Of a stretch of DNA of 64,000 bases, positions 20,616-33,296 are shown piece after piece; position 1 is the stretch's first letter, and the number at the start of each line of letters is the position of its first letter. The notes beneath the pieces were generated by a model that was given only the letters and a program-made list of their open reading frames with translations, did no database searches and was not told the DNA's origin. The stretch comes from Thermothelomyces thermophilus ATCC 42464. Lineage: Eukaryota > Ascomycota > Sordariomycetes > Sordariales > Chaetomiaceae. The stretch lies in contig NC_016472.1 in NCBI RefSeq assembly GCF_000226095.1, positions 2,418,001 to 2,482,000 of the forward strand, written 5' to 3'. A program made the position numbers and the translations under genes.

Positions 20616-23600
20616 TCAGCGACGCGCGCGCGAGATAGCAGCCGCGCTCAGCGCGGTCGTCGACGCAGTCCGTTCCACGCCGCTGGCCGTAGCCGCAGGG
20701 GCCGGCGTGGTGCTTCTCGTCGGCGGGGCGGAGCGATTGTGCTGCATGTGCGCCTGGACAAGGTGACCAGCAGCAAGAGCAGAGCAGAGCGAGAGCTCAC
20801 CGGCCAGGACGGCCGCCGCGATAATCCGGGCCAGCCGACGGGCATTCTCTCCGGGGCTCGTTGGGTGGGGACCACGGACACCGAGCATGTCGAGCATGGC
20901 CGCTTGCGGCTCGAGAATCGTGCCGCCACCCAGGGTGCCGACCTCGAGTGAGGGCATCGAGACAGAGATTTGCAGGGAACCGCGGAGGCTTGAGACACAA
21001 GTTAGCAAAACCGGTCTGCTGCTCAAGAGCATCAAGAGGAAGAAGGGGGCGTGTGGCAAACTCACTTCTTCATGATTGTGATGCAGTTGGCGCTCTCCAC
21101 CACCTGCGCCGGGTCCTGGCCCGTTGCGAGGAATACGGCTGCCACAATGTTGGCTGCGTGTGCGTTGAATCCGCCGACCGAGGCTGCCATGGCAGACCCG
21201 ATAAAATTCTTATTGACGTTGAGCTCCACCATGGTGTCGACATCCGTCTTGAGGACCGTCTTGACAACCTCGGGGGGAATGATGGCCTCGGCAACTACAC
21301 TCTTGCCACGCCCGTCGACCCAGTTGATGGCGGCAGCCTTCTTGTCCGTGCAATAGTTGCCGCTGACCGACACGATGTTCATGTCTTCGAAGCCCTCACT
21401 CTTCATGACGCTGAGCGCGTGCTCGACGCCCTTCGAGATCATATTCATGCCCATGGCGTCCCCGGTCGTCGTCTTGAACCGGATGTAGAGGTTTGTGCCG
21501 GCAAGAGCCGTCTTCATGGTCTCGAGGCGAGCAAAGCGGCTGGTCGAGTTGAAGGCCTTCTTCATGATCGACTGACCCTTCTCCGAGTCGAGCCAGATCT
21601 TGGCCGCGCCGGCCCGTTCCAGAGTCTCAAAGGTAACGCACGGACCGCGTGTCATGCCGTCCGAGGTCAGAACGGTAACAGCGCCGCCGCCCGAGTTGAT
21701 GGCCTTGCATCCTCTGCTGGTGCTCGCGACCAGGACACCCTCGGTGGTAGCCATCGGGATGAAGTAGCTCTGCCCATCCACAACCAACGGCCCGGCGACG
21801 CCAACCGGGAGGGGCATGTACCCGATAACGTTCTCGCAGCAGGCGCCGTGGACCTGCGCCCAGTTGTAGTTCAGATACGGAAGCTTAGAGTCCGCCAGCA
21901 TGCCCGTCAAGTCGGCCGTCGCCTTGGTGCGAGAGATGATACTCCGGCGAACCCTGACGGCGCGGGTGAAATCCTTGAGCGTCTTCTCGAGTGCATAACC
22001 GGGGATCTTGCCGCGCAGCGAGAGAGAAATGATCTCCTCGTCGTTCAGTTCGTGAGCCCGCTTTTCCATCAGCATCTTTTCCATCTCTTCCTTGCTGCGC
22101 ATGACAGGAGGCTGCCCGGAAGGCTTAATCTCGGATCGGGAAGCAGCCTGGGACGCTTCGCCTTCGTCGTCGGTCAAGGCAGGCGTTGGTGGAACAGACG
22201 GGGGAGATGGCGGGGACCTGTACCCTCCAACCGGCAGCGTGGCCGACTCGGTATCGTTGAACTTTTGGGCCTCGGCGAGTTCCTTGGGGTTGATGGGGTG
22301 GTCAGGCACATTGGGATCCTTGATGCCCCATCTCGCGGCGTTGAAGAGATATCCGTTCAGCGCCACGCTCATGGCCAAGGCAACCACAATCCACTTGGAC
22401 AAGATGGGGTCTTCGAGACTCTTGAGGATGCTGCCGACCATCCGGCCGCCGACACCGTAGTCCCCAAGCTCGGTAAAGCCATCATCTTCGCTCTGACCAA
22501 CGTTGTGGGGCAGATCGTAGTGAACGGACGGGAACTCGAGTTCGTAACGAATCGGGGTGAGTACCGAGACGATGGTTTCGCGGCCTTCCGACTTGGCCGC
22601 TTCCAGGATGATGTCCAGCCCGTTTGAGGCGACCTTGAATGGGTCAACGGGAGGGGGTGTGACAACTCCGCCCAGGCCTCGGGCCCACGACGAAATGTGA
22701 GAGATGGAATCGCCGCTCCGGAAAGGGATGGAGCAGAGATTGAGGGCGTTGACCAGGAAGAATCCAGAAACCATCAGGACCTTGAATTTAGGAATATGAG
22801 TGCTCTTGACCTGGCGGCCAAAGATGGTGTTTCCTGGCTGATCCTTGCCATCGGCCCGGGGCCAGACGTTGCTCTGAGCCACATTCTCGGCGACCCGACG
22901 GCTCACGCCATCGTCCTCGAGAGCCTTGCGCATCTCGACGTGGCGCTTGATGCGGTTGATTTCGAGCTTGATGCAGAGAATAGCAGTGTAGAAGGAAAAG
23001 AGCAGGATGCAGTCAAAGAACAGGATCCAAGCGGCCAGAAAGCAGAACTGCTGCAAGCCACCTTGAACGCCGGACACGGCGCCCAGAATGAGGATGCCAA
23101 CCTCGATGGCGTAGTCCTTGACGATACCGAAGCCCTTCTCCTTGATCGCGACATAGATAGCGGACTGGATGAGACTGCCTGGAAGTTCCGCCTTCTTAGA
23201 CCCGCTTTCTGGCCTGCGATGCTCGATCGCGTGAGACAAAACGGCTCGCGTGAGGACGATGTTCTTCTCGAAGCCAATAGTCACGACCAAGAATGGCAGG
23301 CCTTCGGAAAGCAAAACCATGGAAACCGGGACGCCGAGCTTCGTAGTAACGAAGAGGCCAAACAGGAAGGCAAAGGTGGAGGAGAAGAGGACGCTCGTGG
23401 CGAGCCAGAAGTTGGAGCCCATGCGGCGCATCGAGAGGAAAAGCGAGACGAAGGTGAGGTGCATGGAGATGTAGCCCAGGGCCATGATGACGATGTCGAG
23501 AGTCTCGGCATTCTTCAGGAGGTCAAGGAACTCGACCCAGGCGTTCTTGGCCCACCTCACCAGGCTGCTTCTCGTCTGCACTCTGGCAGCCTTCATGATC

Positions 23601-24223
23601 CACATCTTCTTCTCCCGGCCGTGCTCCGTCTCTCGTGTCTCTTGCGAAGGAGTGCCGTTTGGAATCTCCTGCGCAACCGAGAGGAACTCGGGTGCCTGGT
23701 CATAGGGAACGGAGAAAGCCAGGGCGCTGTCTTGGGAATAGGTCGTGAACGAATTCGAGGTGGCGGGCAGTTCCCGGATCGACAGGTTCTGGGGAATTGG
23801 CACGGCATTGACCAGCGGAGGGGCCTTGGAAGGATCCGTCGACATCGAGTCGGGGAAAACGAGCGTTAGGAGCGCCAGGTGGTCGGCATTTGGGGGAATG
23901 GGAGCGTCGGCCTCGAAGGGCTGCCATTTCCAAGCGGTATCCTCAGCGGCGCGCAGCAGGCGGCTGCCCTCGACGAGCGAGGACCAGTCCGCCTTTCTCA
24001 CGCTCCGTGCAGCGTCGAACAGGCTCTCCTCGAGCAGGCCAATGTACGAGGAGCTCGCCAACAAGGCGACGATGACAATGGTATGAATAGGATGCGTCGA
24101 GGTGATCCGAGAAAGGACTTGCAGGAGCGGCGTAACCTTCTTGTTCAGCCAAGACGGCGCGACGGTTTGCGACGCCGGCTGACCCCCGCGAAAGCGCGAA
24201 GGGAGGAAGTTGGAGCCGATCAT
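20616..24223 (-). CDS. HMG1: 3-hydroxy-3-methylglutaryl-CoA reductase, 1176 aa
   Basis: Exons 24223-21066 and 20988-20616 (intron 20989-21065, GT-AG) give 1176 residues, the size of fungal HMGR. It reduces HMG-CoA to mevalonate with NADPH, the committed step of sterol and isoprenoid synthesis, in the ER membrane. The N-terminus has a first span ([20 protein letters not shown]); a sterol-sensing membrane domain lies at about residues 240-420 ([40 protein letters not shown]). The catalytic domain starts near 720: [17 protein letters not shown] with the catalytic Glu, [31 protein letters not shown] with the Lys, GQDPAQ with the Asp, and, in exon 2, [13 protein letters not shown] with the catalytic His. 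The Ser of HNRS matches the AMPK-type phosphosite of animal HMGR. Splicing restores [20 protein letters not shown]. The gene ends with an Ala/Ser/Arg-rich tail of about 40 residues. Confidence 0.97.
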
Positions 24224-26096
24224 GATTCTGTAGGAAGAGTACGCGACTACCGGAGCTCAGGGGACATGGAGCGTGTTCGTGGACGATGAAGATGGAACCT
24301 GAGCCAAGACACGCGCGGTTAGCCTCCGGCATCGCTGGACCTCGCGTAACGATCCGCACGCCAAATCCATGACACACTCCGCATGGGCGGGGGCCCATTG
24401 GGCGGGCACCAGAGACGGGGCCACGGGGCTCGGAGACTAGTCGGACTGGCACATAGAGAAAGAATGTCTGCGGGCCGCACAATGGCGATCGAGGAAAAGG
24501 AGAGACGGGGGAGCACAAGAACATACCGAAGTGCAACTGGCGGCAGCCGTTGATCGCCTAGATACAGTCGAGCTAGAAGCAACAACCGCGAAATACGTCA
24601 GAATATGCGGCCTGAGCGCCCTGCGTCGCGTTCGTGTGGTATCGGGGACGTTGGTCAAGATTTCGGCAATTACCTATCACGGGCGATCGTAGCGGGCCGA
24701 CGGCGCAGACTTCGTGACGGGCGAGTGCACACGAACTGACGGGCTCTGTCAGGCACGAGTGCTGTTGCTATGCTGTATCCTCCCCCAGTTGATGGACGAT
24801 TGAAAATGTTGAATTGGCGTCCGAGGAGGAGTGCGGGAAGCAAACAACCGAAAGAGGCCCGGGGGCTCGTCTCGCTTCTGAGGCGGTGATCGAAGTTTAA
24901 AAAAGAATTCCGACCATCACCGTTTTCTGGTTCGACCGCCTGAAAGCACTTCCGAGTGTGCGCCATGCATCCACGGTCAACGACCATCGAACCGCTATTG
25001 GTCTGGCTCCAGGTCTAGCCAATCCAGGCTAGCGTGGGGGGGCGGCGGGGGGGGAATTCGGTGGCTTGGCGAAAGTGTCCAACAGCCCTCCCCGTCTGGC
25101 GGGCAGCTGCTAGCGCTAACAGGCTCCTTTTGTCCTCGACCCATGTTTCCTTCCTCTTTCCAGTTAGCGATCTGCTCCACATGAAGTAGTGCCGCCATTT
25201 TTTTCTCCCTGGGGAGGCGGTCAAGTGCTTTGGCGGGTAATGATTGTCTTGATCGATGGATTGATATTGTTCTTGATCTCCCCTTTGTCTTCGGAAGATT
25301 GGAGTTGGTCACGCCCGGCCTCGGGCCCCCTGCTTTCCCTTCCGACTGAATTTCAGATTCCAGTTTCCGAACTGCACGGCAACCCACCGGCAGCAGACCG
25401 GCGCTCAAGACCAACTCGGACCCGCTTTGAGAAACGGACGAAGAAGGAGGGTCGTCGTAACCTTGCCAGGCGCAGCCACGCTCTGCCACGCAAAACCTCC
25501 CGCAGGGGCGCAGAATCCAACCCTCCATTGAAACAATGACAGGTCCTCGCGGTCTGTGGACGATTCCATAGTTTCCCGTCTTCATCCTACCCTGACAAGC
25601 ATACGTCACCGCCTTTGTCGGCTGCTAACCAAATGGATGTATTGTGTGAGGTAATCCGTATTCCGTCCCATGTTTTGGATCCGCGCATGTCCTACGCAGC
25701 AGTTTTGCTAATAATCAGCCTTCCCTGCCAAGCGCTCTCGTTTCAGGTACAGCCGTTTGTTGGTGCTGCAGTGCCAAGACGCCCCGCGCGCAGCGACAGT
25801 CCCATGCACGGCTATCTTATCAGGGCCATGCCATCACCCCTCCATCCACAGGGGCGAGATACACTACCACCTCCTGCGCACTCGACGCTACACTTCTGCT
25901 AGCCTGGTACGAAGCAGTGGATGTAGCTTCGCTTCCAGCGGTTGCTCGTGGTCGGAGAGCACTTAGGCACGAAATGTAACTCAGATCTCGAAATGCGATC
26001 AGATTTCACTAGCTGCGCTTCGCACGAAACGACCCGTCTCTAGATCAGGTCCATCTGAATCATCACAACTCGCTGCCGTTAGCCCAAACTTCAGCC
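24224..26096. other. Shared upstream region of HMG-CoA reductase and nicotinamidase
   Basis: About 1.9 kb between two divergent genes. It should contain both promoters. Open frames on both strands lack motifs; a GC-rich stretch at about 25010-25060 and the rest show no repeat or RNA I can name. Confidence 0.5.
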
Positions 26097-27131
26097 ATGG
26101 CCGACCCCGCGTTCAGGCCCGCGCTGCTTGTTGTTGACATGCAAGAGGACTTTTGCCCTCCGGTAAGCAATTCGAACACGCCTCGGATTCCGATCGCGAG
26201 ATTCCTCCCCCCCCCCCCCCCCGGCCCCCGGGGGGTATATGAGCGGCACATCCCGCATCTCAAGCACCCGATGCGTTGTCCAGGTACCCCAGTTTCGCCG
26301 CTGAGGTGATATTGCCAGGAGTCAATCTGCTTTGCAAGACAGCATGGCCCGTTTCAGCACTTGATTGTCATTCAACCGGTTCCCATTCTTCTTCGGGAGG
26401 CCGCGCTACCCCGTCTTCTGCACCGCTACAAATCAGTTTGACCAAAAACAAACCCTGACACTGCTCATCAACAGAATGGCGCCCTCGCCGTGAATGAAGG
26501 GCGGGACATCGTCCCACTGATCAACGAGCTCCTCGCCCTGCCGTCGTCGACGCTCCCGCTCAAGATTGCCACCAAGGACTGGCACCCGCCGGACCACGTC
26601 TCGTTCGCGAGCAACCACGGCGGTGACGACGGCCCGCCGAAGCGGCCCTTCGTCGACACCGCGACCGTCACCAACCCGCACAACCCGGCCGAGTCGTACA
26701 CGACGCGCCTCTGGCCGGTGCACTGCGTCCAGTCGACCGCGGGGGCCCGCCTGGTCCCGGAGCTGGACGCCGCGCGGCTCACGCACACGGTCGAGAAGGG
26801 CACCGACCCGCGCGTCGAGATGTACAGCGCCTTCTACGACCCGCTCACCCGCCCGCGCGTGTCCGACAGCGGGCTCGCCGACCTGCTGCGCGCCCACGCC
26901 GTCACCCACGTCTACGTGGTCGGGCTGGCCGCCGACTACTGCGTGCGCTGCACCGCCGAGGACGCCGTGCGCGAGGGCTTCGTCGCGTACGTGATCGAGG
27001 AGGCGACGAGGGCGGTTGACCCCGACGGGTGGGAGGGGTGCAAGCGGGAGATGGAAGGGGTGGGCGTGAGGATTGTGACGTGGGAAGGGCCGGAAGTGAG
27101 GAGGTTGTTCGAGGGGGGACAAGAGAAGTGA
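26097..27131 (+). CDS. PNC1: Nicotinamidase (PNC1-like), 240 aa
   Basis: Exons 26097-26162 and 26475-27131 encode 240 residues. The enzyme hydrolyses nicotinamide to nicotinate and ammonia in the NAD+ salvage path. The catalytic Asp is in ALLVVDMQEDFCPP (exon 1); splicing gives DFCPPNGALAV, as in the family. The zinc ligands are in KDWHPPDHVSFA, the catalytic Lys in HTVEKGTDPRV and the nucleophilic Cys in VGLAADYCVRCTAEDA. LWPVHCVQ is another family mark. The 312-bp intron (26163-26474) is long for this window and holds a C run of about 17 followed by GGCCCCCGGGGGG near 26205-26236. The gene is convergent with the co-chaperone gene to the right. In yeast PNC1 is stress-induced and feeds sirtuin activity; regulation here is not visible. 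Confidence 0.95.
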
Positions 27132-27603
27132 TAGGTTAGTTACCTCGACAGAAAGTGGAATAATTATGTTGTAAAAAAAGCGAATCGGGTCACACCCTTC
27201 TTCAAATTTAATAGTGATTTCTTCTAGTAGAGATCTCTCTCGAGAGAAGTGGTTTCCTCGACTATCGGGCCTGGAACAGCACTGTAGCAATAATTCCGGT
27301 ATGTCAACACAGCAACTGGCAAGTCGAAAATGCCATGTTCGTCAGAATAGCTAACCACCCTCGTTAGCTATCTGGAACTCGACTAGCTCAGGCCATACAA
27401 ATAATATGTGCCAGACACAAAAGAAAAAATGCTGATTATTTCATTCCTCATGCATCATCATTAACTTGTATACAATTGAAAAGAAACCAGTGCAGACAAG
27501 CAAGCTGAATGTGCTCTAGCTCTGCCGATTCGATACCTCAAGGACCTCCGGTTCCGGCGCCAGATTCCGCAGCCCCAACTCCATCCCCCACACCAAAATC
27601 TGC
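27132..27603. other. Short region between two convergent gene ends
   Basis: Holds the 3' UTRs of the nicotinamidase (+) and Sti1 (-) genes. AT-rich around 27150-27480; nothing else seen. Confidence 0.5.
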
Positions 27604-29584
27604 TCAGTGGCCCACGCGGATAACGCCGGCGGCAATGAGCTTCTGGATCTTGGTGCGCACGTTGGGGTTCTTCATGTGCTCCGCAAGCGCGGCGGGGTCG
27701 GACTGCGCCTGCTGCAGGATCGCCTGCATGACGGGGTCTTGCATGATATTCATGATCTGTAAGTTCGCACGGTTAGAAGAAAACCTGTCCGAGACCACCG
27801 CCACCATCGAGTGCGTGTGTGTGACAAGGGATGACTTACCTCGGGATCCCGCATCAACCGCTCCCTGGTCTGCTCCTCCGTCTCGTTCTCCCGCGCCGCA
27901 TACATGGCGGCAAACGCCTTCTGCTGCTGCTGCTCGATCTCCTTGGCGTTGGCGCCGTTGTGGTGCTCGGTATCCACGTTGAGGGCGTCGGTGCAGGCGT
28001 CGATGCACTTGCTGTACTCGCGCATGCCGAAGTAGGCCTGGGCCTTGCGGATGTAGGCGCGGATAAACTTGGGGTCCTTCTTGATGGCCGTGTCGCAGTC
28101 CTCGAGCGCGCTGGGGAACTCGAGCAGCTTGATAAAGGCGGCCGCCCGGTTGCTGTACCCGCGAGGGTCGTCCGGCGCGCGCTTGGTCATCTCGGTGTAC
28201 GCGGCCACGGCGCCGGGCCAGTCCGACTCCTTGAACTTCTTGTTGCCCTCCTCGCGGGCCTCCTCGGCCTTGACGGGGTCGATGTAAGCCTTGCGCGCGG
28301 CTTCGATCTTGTTGCGCTCCGCGGTGCGCAACTTGTTAACCACTTCGGGTGTGCGGTGCTCGCGGAGAGACTGGTTGTAGAAGTCGATGGCCTTGGCCAG
28401 GTCGCCTGTCTTCTCGTACGCGGTACCGATGCGGGCGTACGACTTAGCAATCAGCTTAAAGTCGGCGTACAGGTTACGGCCCTCCTCCACCGCCTTAGTG
28501 CACGTGTCAATGCAGGCCTGGTAGTCGCCCTTCTCGAAATAGGCGGCGCCCAGATTGTTGAGGTAGGTGATGTCCTTGTGCAGATCCCAGGCGGCCTGGT
28601 AGTGCTTGATCGCCTCGTCAAAATTGCGCTTCTTGTAGTTCTCGGTCCCGAGAAGCTTCTCCTTGTCGGCCGCCTCCTTCGCCTTCTTCTTTTCCAAGGC
28701 CTCCTCGTCCAGCTCCTCCGGTTCCGGCTCCGGCTCCGGCTCCTTCTTTGCTGGCTCGGGCTTCTTCGCCGAGGCATCCGTCATCGGGACGTCCTCTTCC
28801 GGCTCGACACGCGAGTTCGAGGAGCTGGCCGCTGCCTCGGGCGGCGTATCACGCATCTCCATATCGACGCCCATCAGCACACCGAGGACCTGGATCATGC
28901 GGGGGTCGCTGAAGAGCTCCTGCATGTTGTTGGGGTTCTGCCGGATGGACTGCAGCTTCGCCATGAAGCTGGCGTCGGCAAGCAATGAGCTCGTCTTGGG
29001 GTTGCTGGCGAGCTTCTGAATCAGGTTGGGGTCGTTGAACATCTTGCCAATACCTCCCGTCGGGTCGAAACCGCCTTGCACAAACACTGTTAGCTACCCC
29101 CGTTTGCGTTTCCTTGTCCAAATAAGGGAACCTACCGGCACCTCCCGCCTCTTGCTCCATGGCCCTCTTCACCGACGCCAGATCGTTCTTCATGCCGGCA
29201 TTGTTGGGGTCGAGCTTCAGGCCCTGCTCGTAGGCGTCATGGGCCCCAAGTAGATCACCCTTCCCGTACAACGCGCTGCCCTTGCGGCCCCAGCCCTTGG
29301 GCCAGTCAGGCTTCAGCTGTGTTGTCTTCTCGGCATCGCTCAGGGCTTTATCCCAGTCCTTCTTGGAGGCATATGCAGCTGATCGGTTGCTATAGAGGAT
29401 GTGGTTGTTCGGGTCGAGGGCAATGGCCTGTGTGAACTTGTCGCTGCGTCAGAGAGTCAGCTACAATCCCGTTCTTTGTGACATACATGCCAAGGCTAGG
29501 CGTCTCAACTTACATGGCTTCGTCGAAGTTCTTGGCCGCGATGGCCTTGTTGCCCAGAGCCTTGAGCTCCTCCGCGGTTGACAT
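27604..29584 (-). CDS. STI1: Hsp70/Hsp90-organising co-chaperone Sti1, 588 aa
   Basis: Exons 29584-29514, 29443-29136, 29074-27840 and 27756-27604 give 588 residues, nearly the yeast length. The protein passes clients from Hsp70 to Hsp90 in the cytosol. TPR1 (about residues 2-110) starts [20 protein letters not shown] and has [18 protein letters not shown]; the first DP domain follows ([20 protein letters not shown]); TPR2A starts near 255 ([20 protein letters not shown]) and has [22 protein letters not shown]2B has [20 protein letters not shown] and [12 protein letters not shown]. The last exon supplies the DP2 domain ([20 protein letters not shown]). An acidic linker precedes TPR2A. All introns are GT-AG, and each junction restores the family sequence. 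A heat-shock element lies about 430 bp upstream. Confidence 0.97.
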
Positions 29585-30293
29585 GGTGAGGTCTGCAGGT
29601 GAGGGGACGAGAAAAGAAGAGGGGTAATCAACCTGTTGGGTATCTTGCTCGTCTTTCAGAAGGTCAAATTGTCGAATGTTGACCAAAAAAAATAGCCAAA
29701 CAATCACAACTTGGTCGTCGAGGAATTTCAGTATCCCGACATGGCAGCCTCGTGGAAAGCTCTGGACTTTCGATGCCCTTCGATGAGGATCTAAGTTCGT
29801 GATTGGCGGTTACCACTTGACAAGCTCTCCACAGAGAGGGGCGGGGCAATTCTCGAACGTTTGGCGGGGTTCCTGGCGAGACAATGCAGCCCCTCAACTC
29901 CAAAACTCATTATCAACAGGGCCTCGCATAATGCCATCTAGCAGGATAATACGTTCTTAATGTGTATATCGCGCCTGAACACCCTTCTTACGTACTATCT
30001 TTCTGTTTCGATGGTTTCTCGAAGATTCGCGGAACATTGCCGTGAAAATTGACCATGCCAGCCTCAACCGGACACCAACAAGGTCGCCTCGAGCGTTCCG
30101 ACGTCAAGGAGAGGTGATGGAGTGATCAGATCTCTTCCCGACGTGAGGAGCATTGGCGGATTGTTTGCTCCCTCTAGGTCTTCATCGTGCAGTTGGCAGG
30201 TTCCAAACTGAAGTGCTGCAGCATCCCCCAACGCCAAATAATAAAGACCGCGGTTCTAATTTGCCCACCGTCAACAAGAACGGTGATCTGTAT
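29585..30293. other. Sti1 promoter region and 3' side of the permease gene
   Basis: About 700 bp. It includes the heat-shock element at 30016-30033. No gene or repeat seen. Confidence 0.55.
30016..30033 (-). promoter_or_regulatory. Heat-shock element upstream of Sti1
   Basis: TTCTCGAAGATTCGCGGA carries three perfect alternating units (TTC-N2-GAA-N2-TTC) and a partial fourth. This is the consensus bound by trimeric Hsf1. It stands about 430 bp before the start of the co-chaperone gene, a known Hsf1 target in other fungi. Confidence 0.6.
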
Positions 30294-32280
30294 CTATACC
30301 ATGGGAACGTGAACCAGCTTAGTGATGGTCGTCCCGTCCGGCAGGATGTCAGCACGCTCCTCGAGCCGATAATTCCCCCACCACGGCAGAAGAATAGTCA
30401 CCACTGTCCAATACATGACGCCGAATGCGAGGCTACGTGTACCCCGAGTTAGCCTAAGTGCGCTACAGCTCTCTGCAGACAATCAGGGAACATAAGCCAG
30501 AAGTACTCACACCGAGATGCCCACCAACGCATAACTAACCCTGGACAGATGCGCTCCCCAGCTCTCTCCGTTGTAGGGAATAAATGGCGCACATAAGAGG
30601 GCAATGGACAGGGCCGCGGAGAACCAAGCAGCGGGCAGAAAGGCCTTGTACGGACGCTTCAGGTCCGGGCGAGTCCAGCGCAGGCGAATCAAACCGACGG
30701 CGATGGCAAGTGAGAAGAATTGGCCTGGGTAGCCTTCGACCTCTAGGATGAACGAATAAATGTCCTTGTAGGGGATGCTTATGACGATGACAGATGGGAT
30801 ATAGTGCAAGATCAGACCACCAAGCGGCGATCCGAAGGGACGGGAAGATGAGAGCGCCTCGCCAAAGGGAATGATACCCTGGCGTGCAATCTCCTGATTG
30901 AGGCGCGCCTATGCACGTCGTAATTGCCGACGAAACCATAAGAATCTGAATTCCTTGTTTTGAAGAGGGAAGGATGGAGATGGAGGGGGAGACGCATACC
31001 AGAGCAAAAGTGACGACCATGACATTGCCTGCTGCCGAGACAGCCACGGCCAGGGGCAGAAGATGCCTCCCTAGATTTTGACCGAATACTCTCTCGAAAA
31101 ACAGAGCGGCGACGAGCTCGCCGCCATGCTTGATCTCGTCCAGCGGAACGACCGAGAAGTACGCCACGTTGGTGAGCAGGTACAGCACGCACGCCGTGAC
31201 GAGGGCCGTGGGGGCCGCCGAGCGGAGCGTCCGCACGGGATCGCGGACCTCGTTCATGACGTTATTGACGCTGGCCAGGCCGGCGTAGCTGTAGAAGACC
31301 TTGAAGAGGGCCGCGCTTATGATGCTCCAGTTCCATACGGACCCTTCCCAGAAGCCGTCCCACGTCGTGGGAAAGGCGCGGGGCCCGAGCTCGGACGAGT
31401 CCAGGCCGCCACCGCCGCCGCCCGGGACGACCACGCCGGGCTCGCCGGGTGCGTACCGCGTCACGACGACGACGCCCGCGGAGACGGTCATGAGCAGCAC
31501 CAGGCCGATCTTGACCCAGCCCAGCACGTTCTGCACCGCGATGCCCGCCCGCATGAAACCGCCGTGGAGGACGGTGATGGCCGTCATGAGACCAATAGCC
31601 AAAAGGCGCACCTGCACGGGGCGGCCGGCAGCCGCGCCCTCTTCCCCCGCCGCCGCCGCCGCCGGCGCGGTGCCGCTCGGCCCCTCCTCCCTCTTTCCCA
31701 GGGCGAAGAGCAGGTACTCGCCAAAGACGATGCAGTTGCTGGCGGTGAAGCCGAGGAGGAGGGCGTGGACGGCGACGAGGAAGGAGGCGAGGAGGCGGGG
31801 GCGGCGGTAGGTGAACTCGAGGTAGACCTTCTGGCCGCCGGAGCGCGGCAGCATGCAGCCGTACTCGAGCGCGACGACGAGGGCGCACCAGCTGACGAGG
31901 GCGCCGGCGAGCCAGAGCAGCAGGCTCAGGCCGACGCTCCCGACGGCGCCCAAGATGGCCCCCGGCGTCGCGAAGATGCCGCTCCCGATCACCCGCGACA
32001 CGATCAGGATGTACGCGCTGCTCCACCCCAGGTTGCGCCCCAGCACCGCCGTCTCCGGCACCACGTCGTCCTCCACGGACCGGCCGGGCGCTTGGCCAAC
32101 TCCGGGCGGCGGCGGCGGTAGCAGCGGCGGCGCGAGCACGAGGCCCGCCGTCTTGGTCGGGGAGAGCGCGTTGTCGTCGTCGTCGTCGTCGTCATAGCGC
32201 GGGGCCGAGGAGAGCTCTCGCGGGCTCGTGGTGCTGCGGAGCAGCGGTGTCTCTTCGTCTCCCTCGACGGGGAAGTTCAT
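30294..32280 (-). CDS. Amino acid permease, MUP1/LAT type, 605 aa
   Basis: Exons 32280-31000, 30908-30511 and 30432-30294 give 605 residues; introns 30909-30999 and 30433-30510 are GT-AG. After an acidic N-terminal tail with a run of seven Asp, the first span carries ILIVSRVIGSGIFATPGAIL, the L-type amino acid transporter signature as in the yeast methionine permease Mup1. Later marks are GGQKVYLEFTYRRPR, FKVFYSYAGLASVNNVMNEV and RLRWTRPDLKRPYKAFLPAA. Splicing joins TFAL to ARLNQEIARQGIIPFGEALS and ISV to LAFGVMYWTVVTILLPW. About twelve spans are expected in the plasma membrane. An extra Gly/Ala-rich stretch between two spans (about residues 200-225) is low-complexity. The substrate is probably methionine or a similar neutral amino acid. 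An ATG seven codons after the frame's first alternative start codon was chosen. Confidence 0.9.
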
Positions 32281-33296
32281 GGTCGAGGTTTTGTTTATCA
32301 CGGGTCAGTCTTTTTTCTATTGATTAATTATTATGTTCTTTTCTGGTTTCGATGTTCAGAACTTTGAAACTCTCAAACCCACATATCAAGCTTGTTCAAG
32401 ATGTAGGAAGAAGAAGAAGAAAAAAGGCATGGGAAGGCGGCACCATAGTCCAACAGGCACACAACCATATGTGATGACAGCCATCTTCGCTTCGGGTTCC
32501 TGACGAACAGGAATCCCGATAAGCAATGAGGGTGATATGACGAATGGGCTGGATTTGTCAGGTTTGGCCGCAAGGCCAAGGGGTACTACACAGTACATGA
32601 GAAACTGGGGGGTGAATATTGCGTGTGAAACAGCGCCCGCGTTGCTTCCTTGTCGCGTGTATAAGGCGCGAGATTGCGTGCTTAAGACGGCGGGACAGCA
32701 GCCGAATGATGCTGACTTATACCCCACGTCAATGCATAGGGCTACACAGAATCGGTTCTCAGGTTGCCTGCTGTTCGGTTAGCTTTATCTTCACAACGCG
32801 AACCTCTTTGGCAAGACAGAGGGATTTTTAGCGGCATAGGCTGGACATTTTGATATGGTTTCTCAGGAAGTTGTTATCCCATCAGGTCGAGCAGGGGACA
32901 CAAATGAAGTGGTATTACTGAATTATTCAATCAGCAGGCTCTGTACGACTTGAACTTTGTCCAATGACGACCAAGGATTATCATGTTATCCCATTTGGCT
33001 TCTCCCATATGCATGTCCAACCCCTGCAACGTTATTGGCTAGCAAGGAAGACATTCTTTGGTCAGGTACGTCGTCCGAACGTACGTATGACCTTTTTTTG
33101 GGAATCGATAGCTTGAACAAGCCTTGGGATCACTGGCTTAATATATAAGATATGTCCATTCTGAGACAAACAAAACATGTATGGGCTTATTCGATCAGAT
33201 TTATTGTAATTACTTCTAATTAGCGCTGCTGTGTTGTTGTGCAAACCTCTTCTTGTGGAAAGAACAAGATTAGGATAATTAACAAAGATCGCACTT
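32281..33296. other. Intergenic region between permease and oxalate decarboxylase genes
   Basis: About 1 kb, AT-rich in the right half. It should hold the permease promoter and the 3' UTR of the decarboxylase gene. No gene or repeat family seen. Confidence 0.5.

Noticed and set aside
20861-22627. A 588-codon plus-strand frame opposite HMG-CoA reductase.
   Set aside because: It is the complement of a GC-rich conserved gene and has no domain of its own. Similar shadow frames lie opposite the methyltransferase, Sti1, permease and RPC34 genes.
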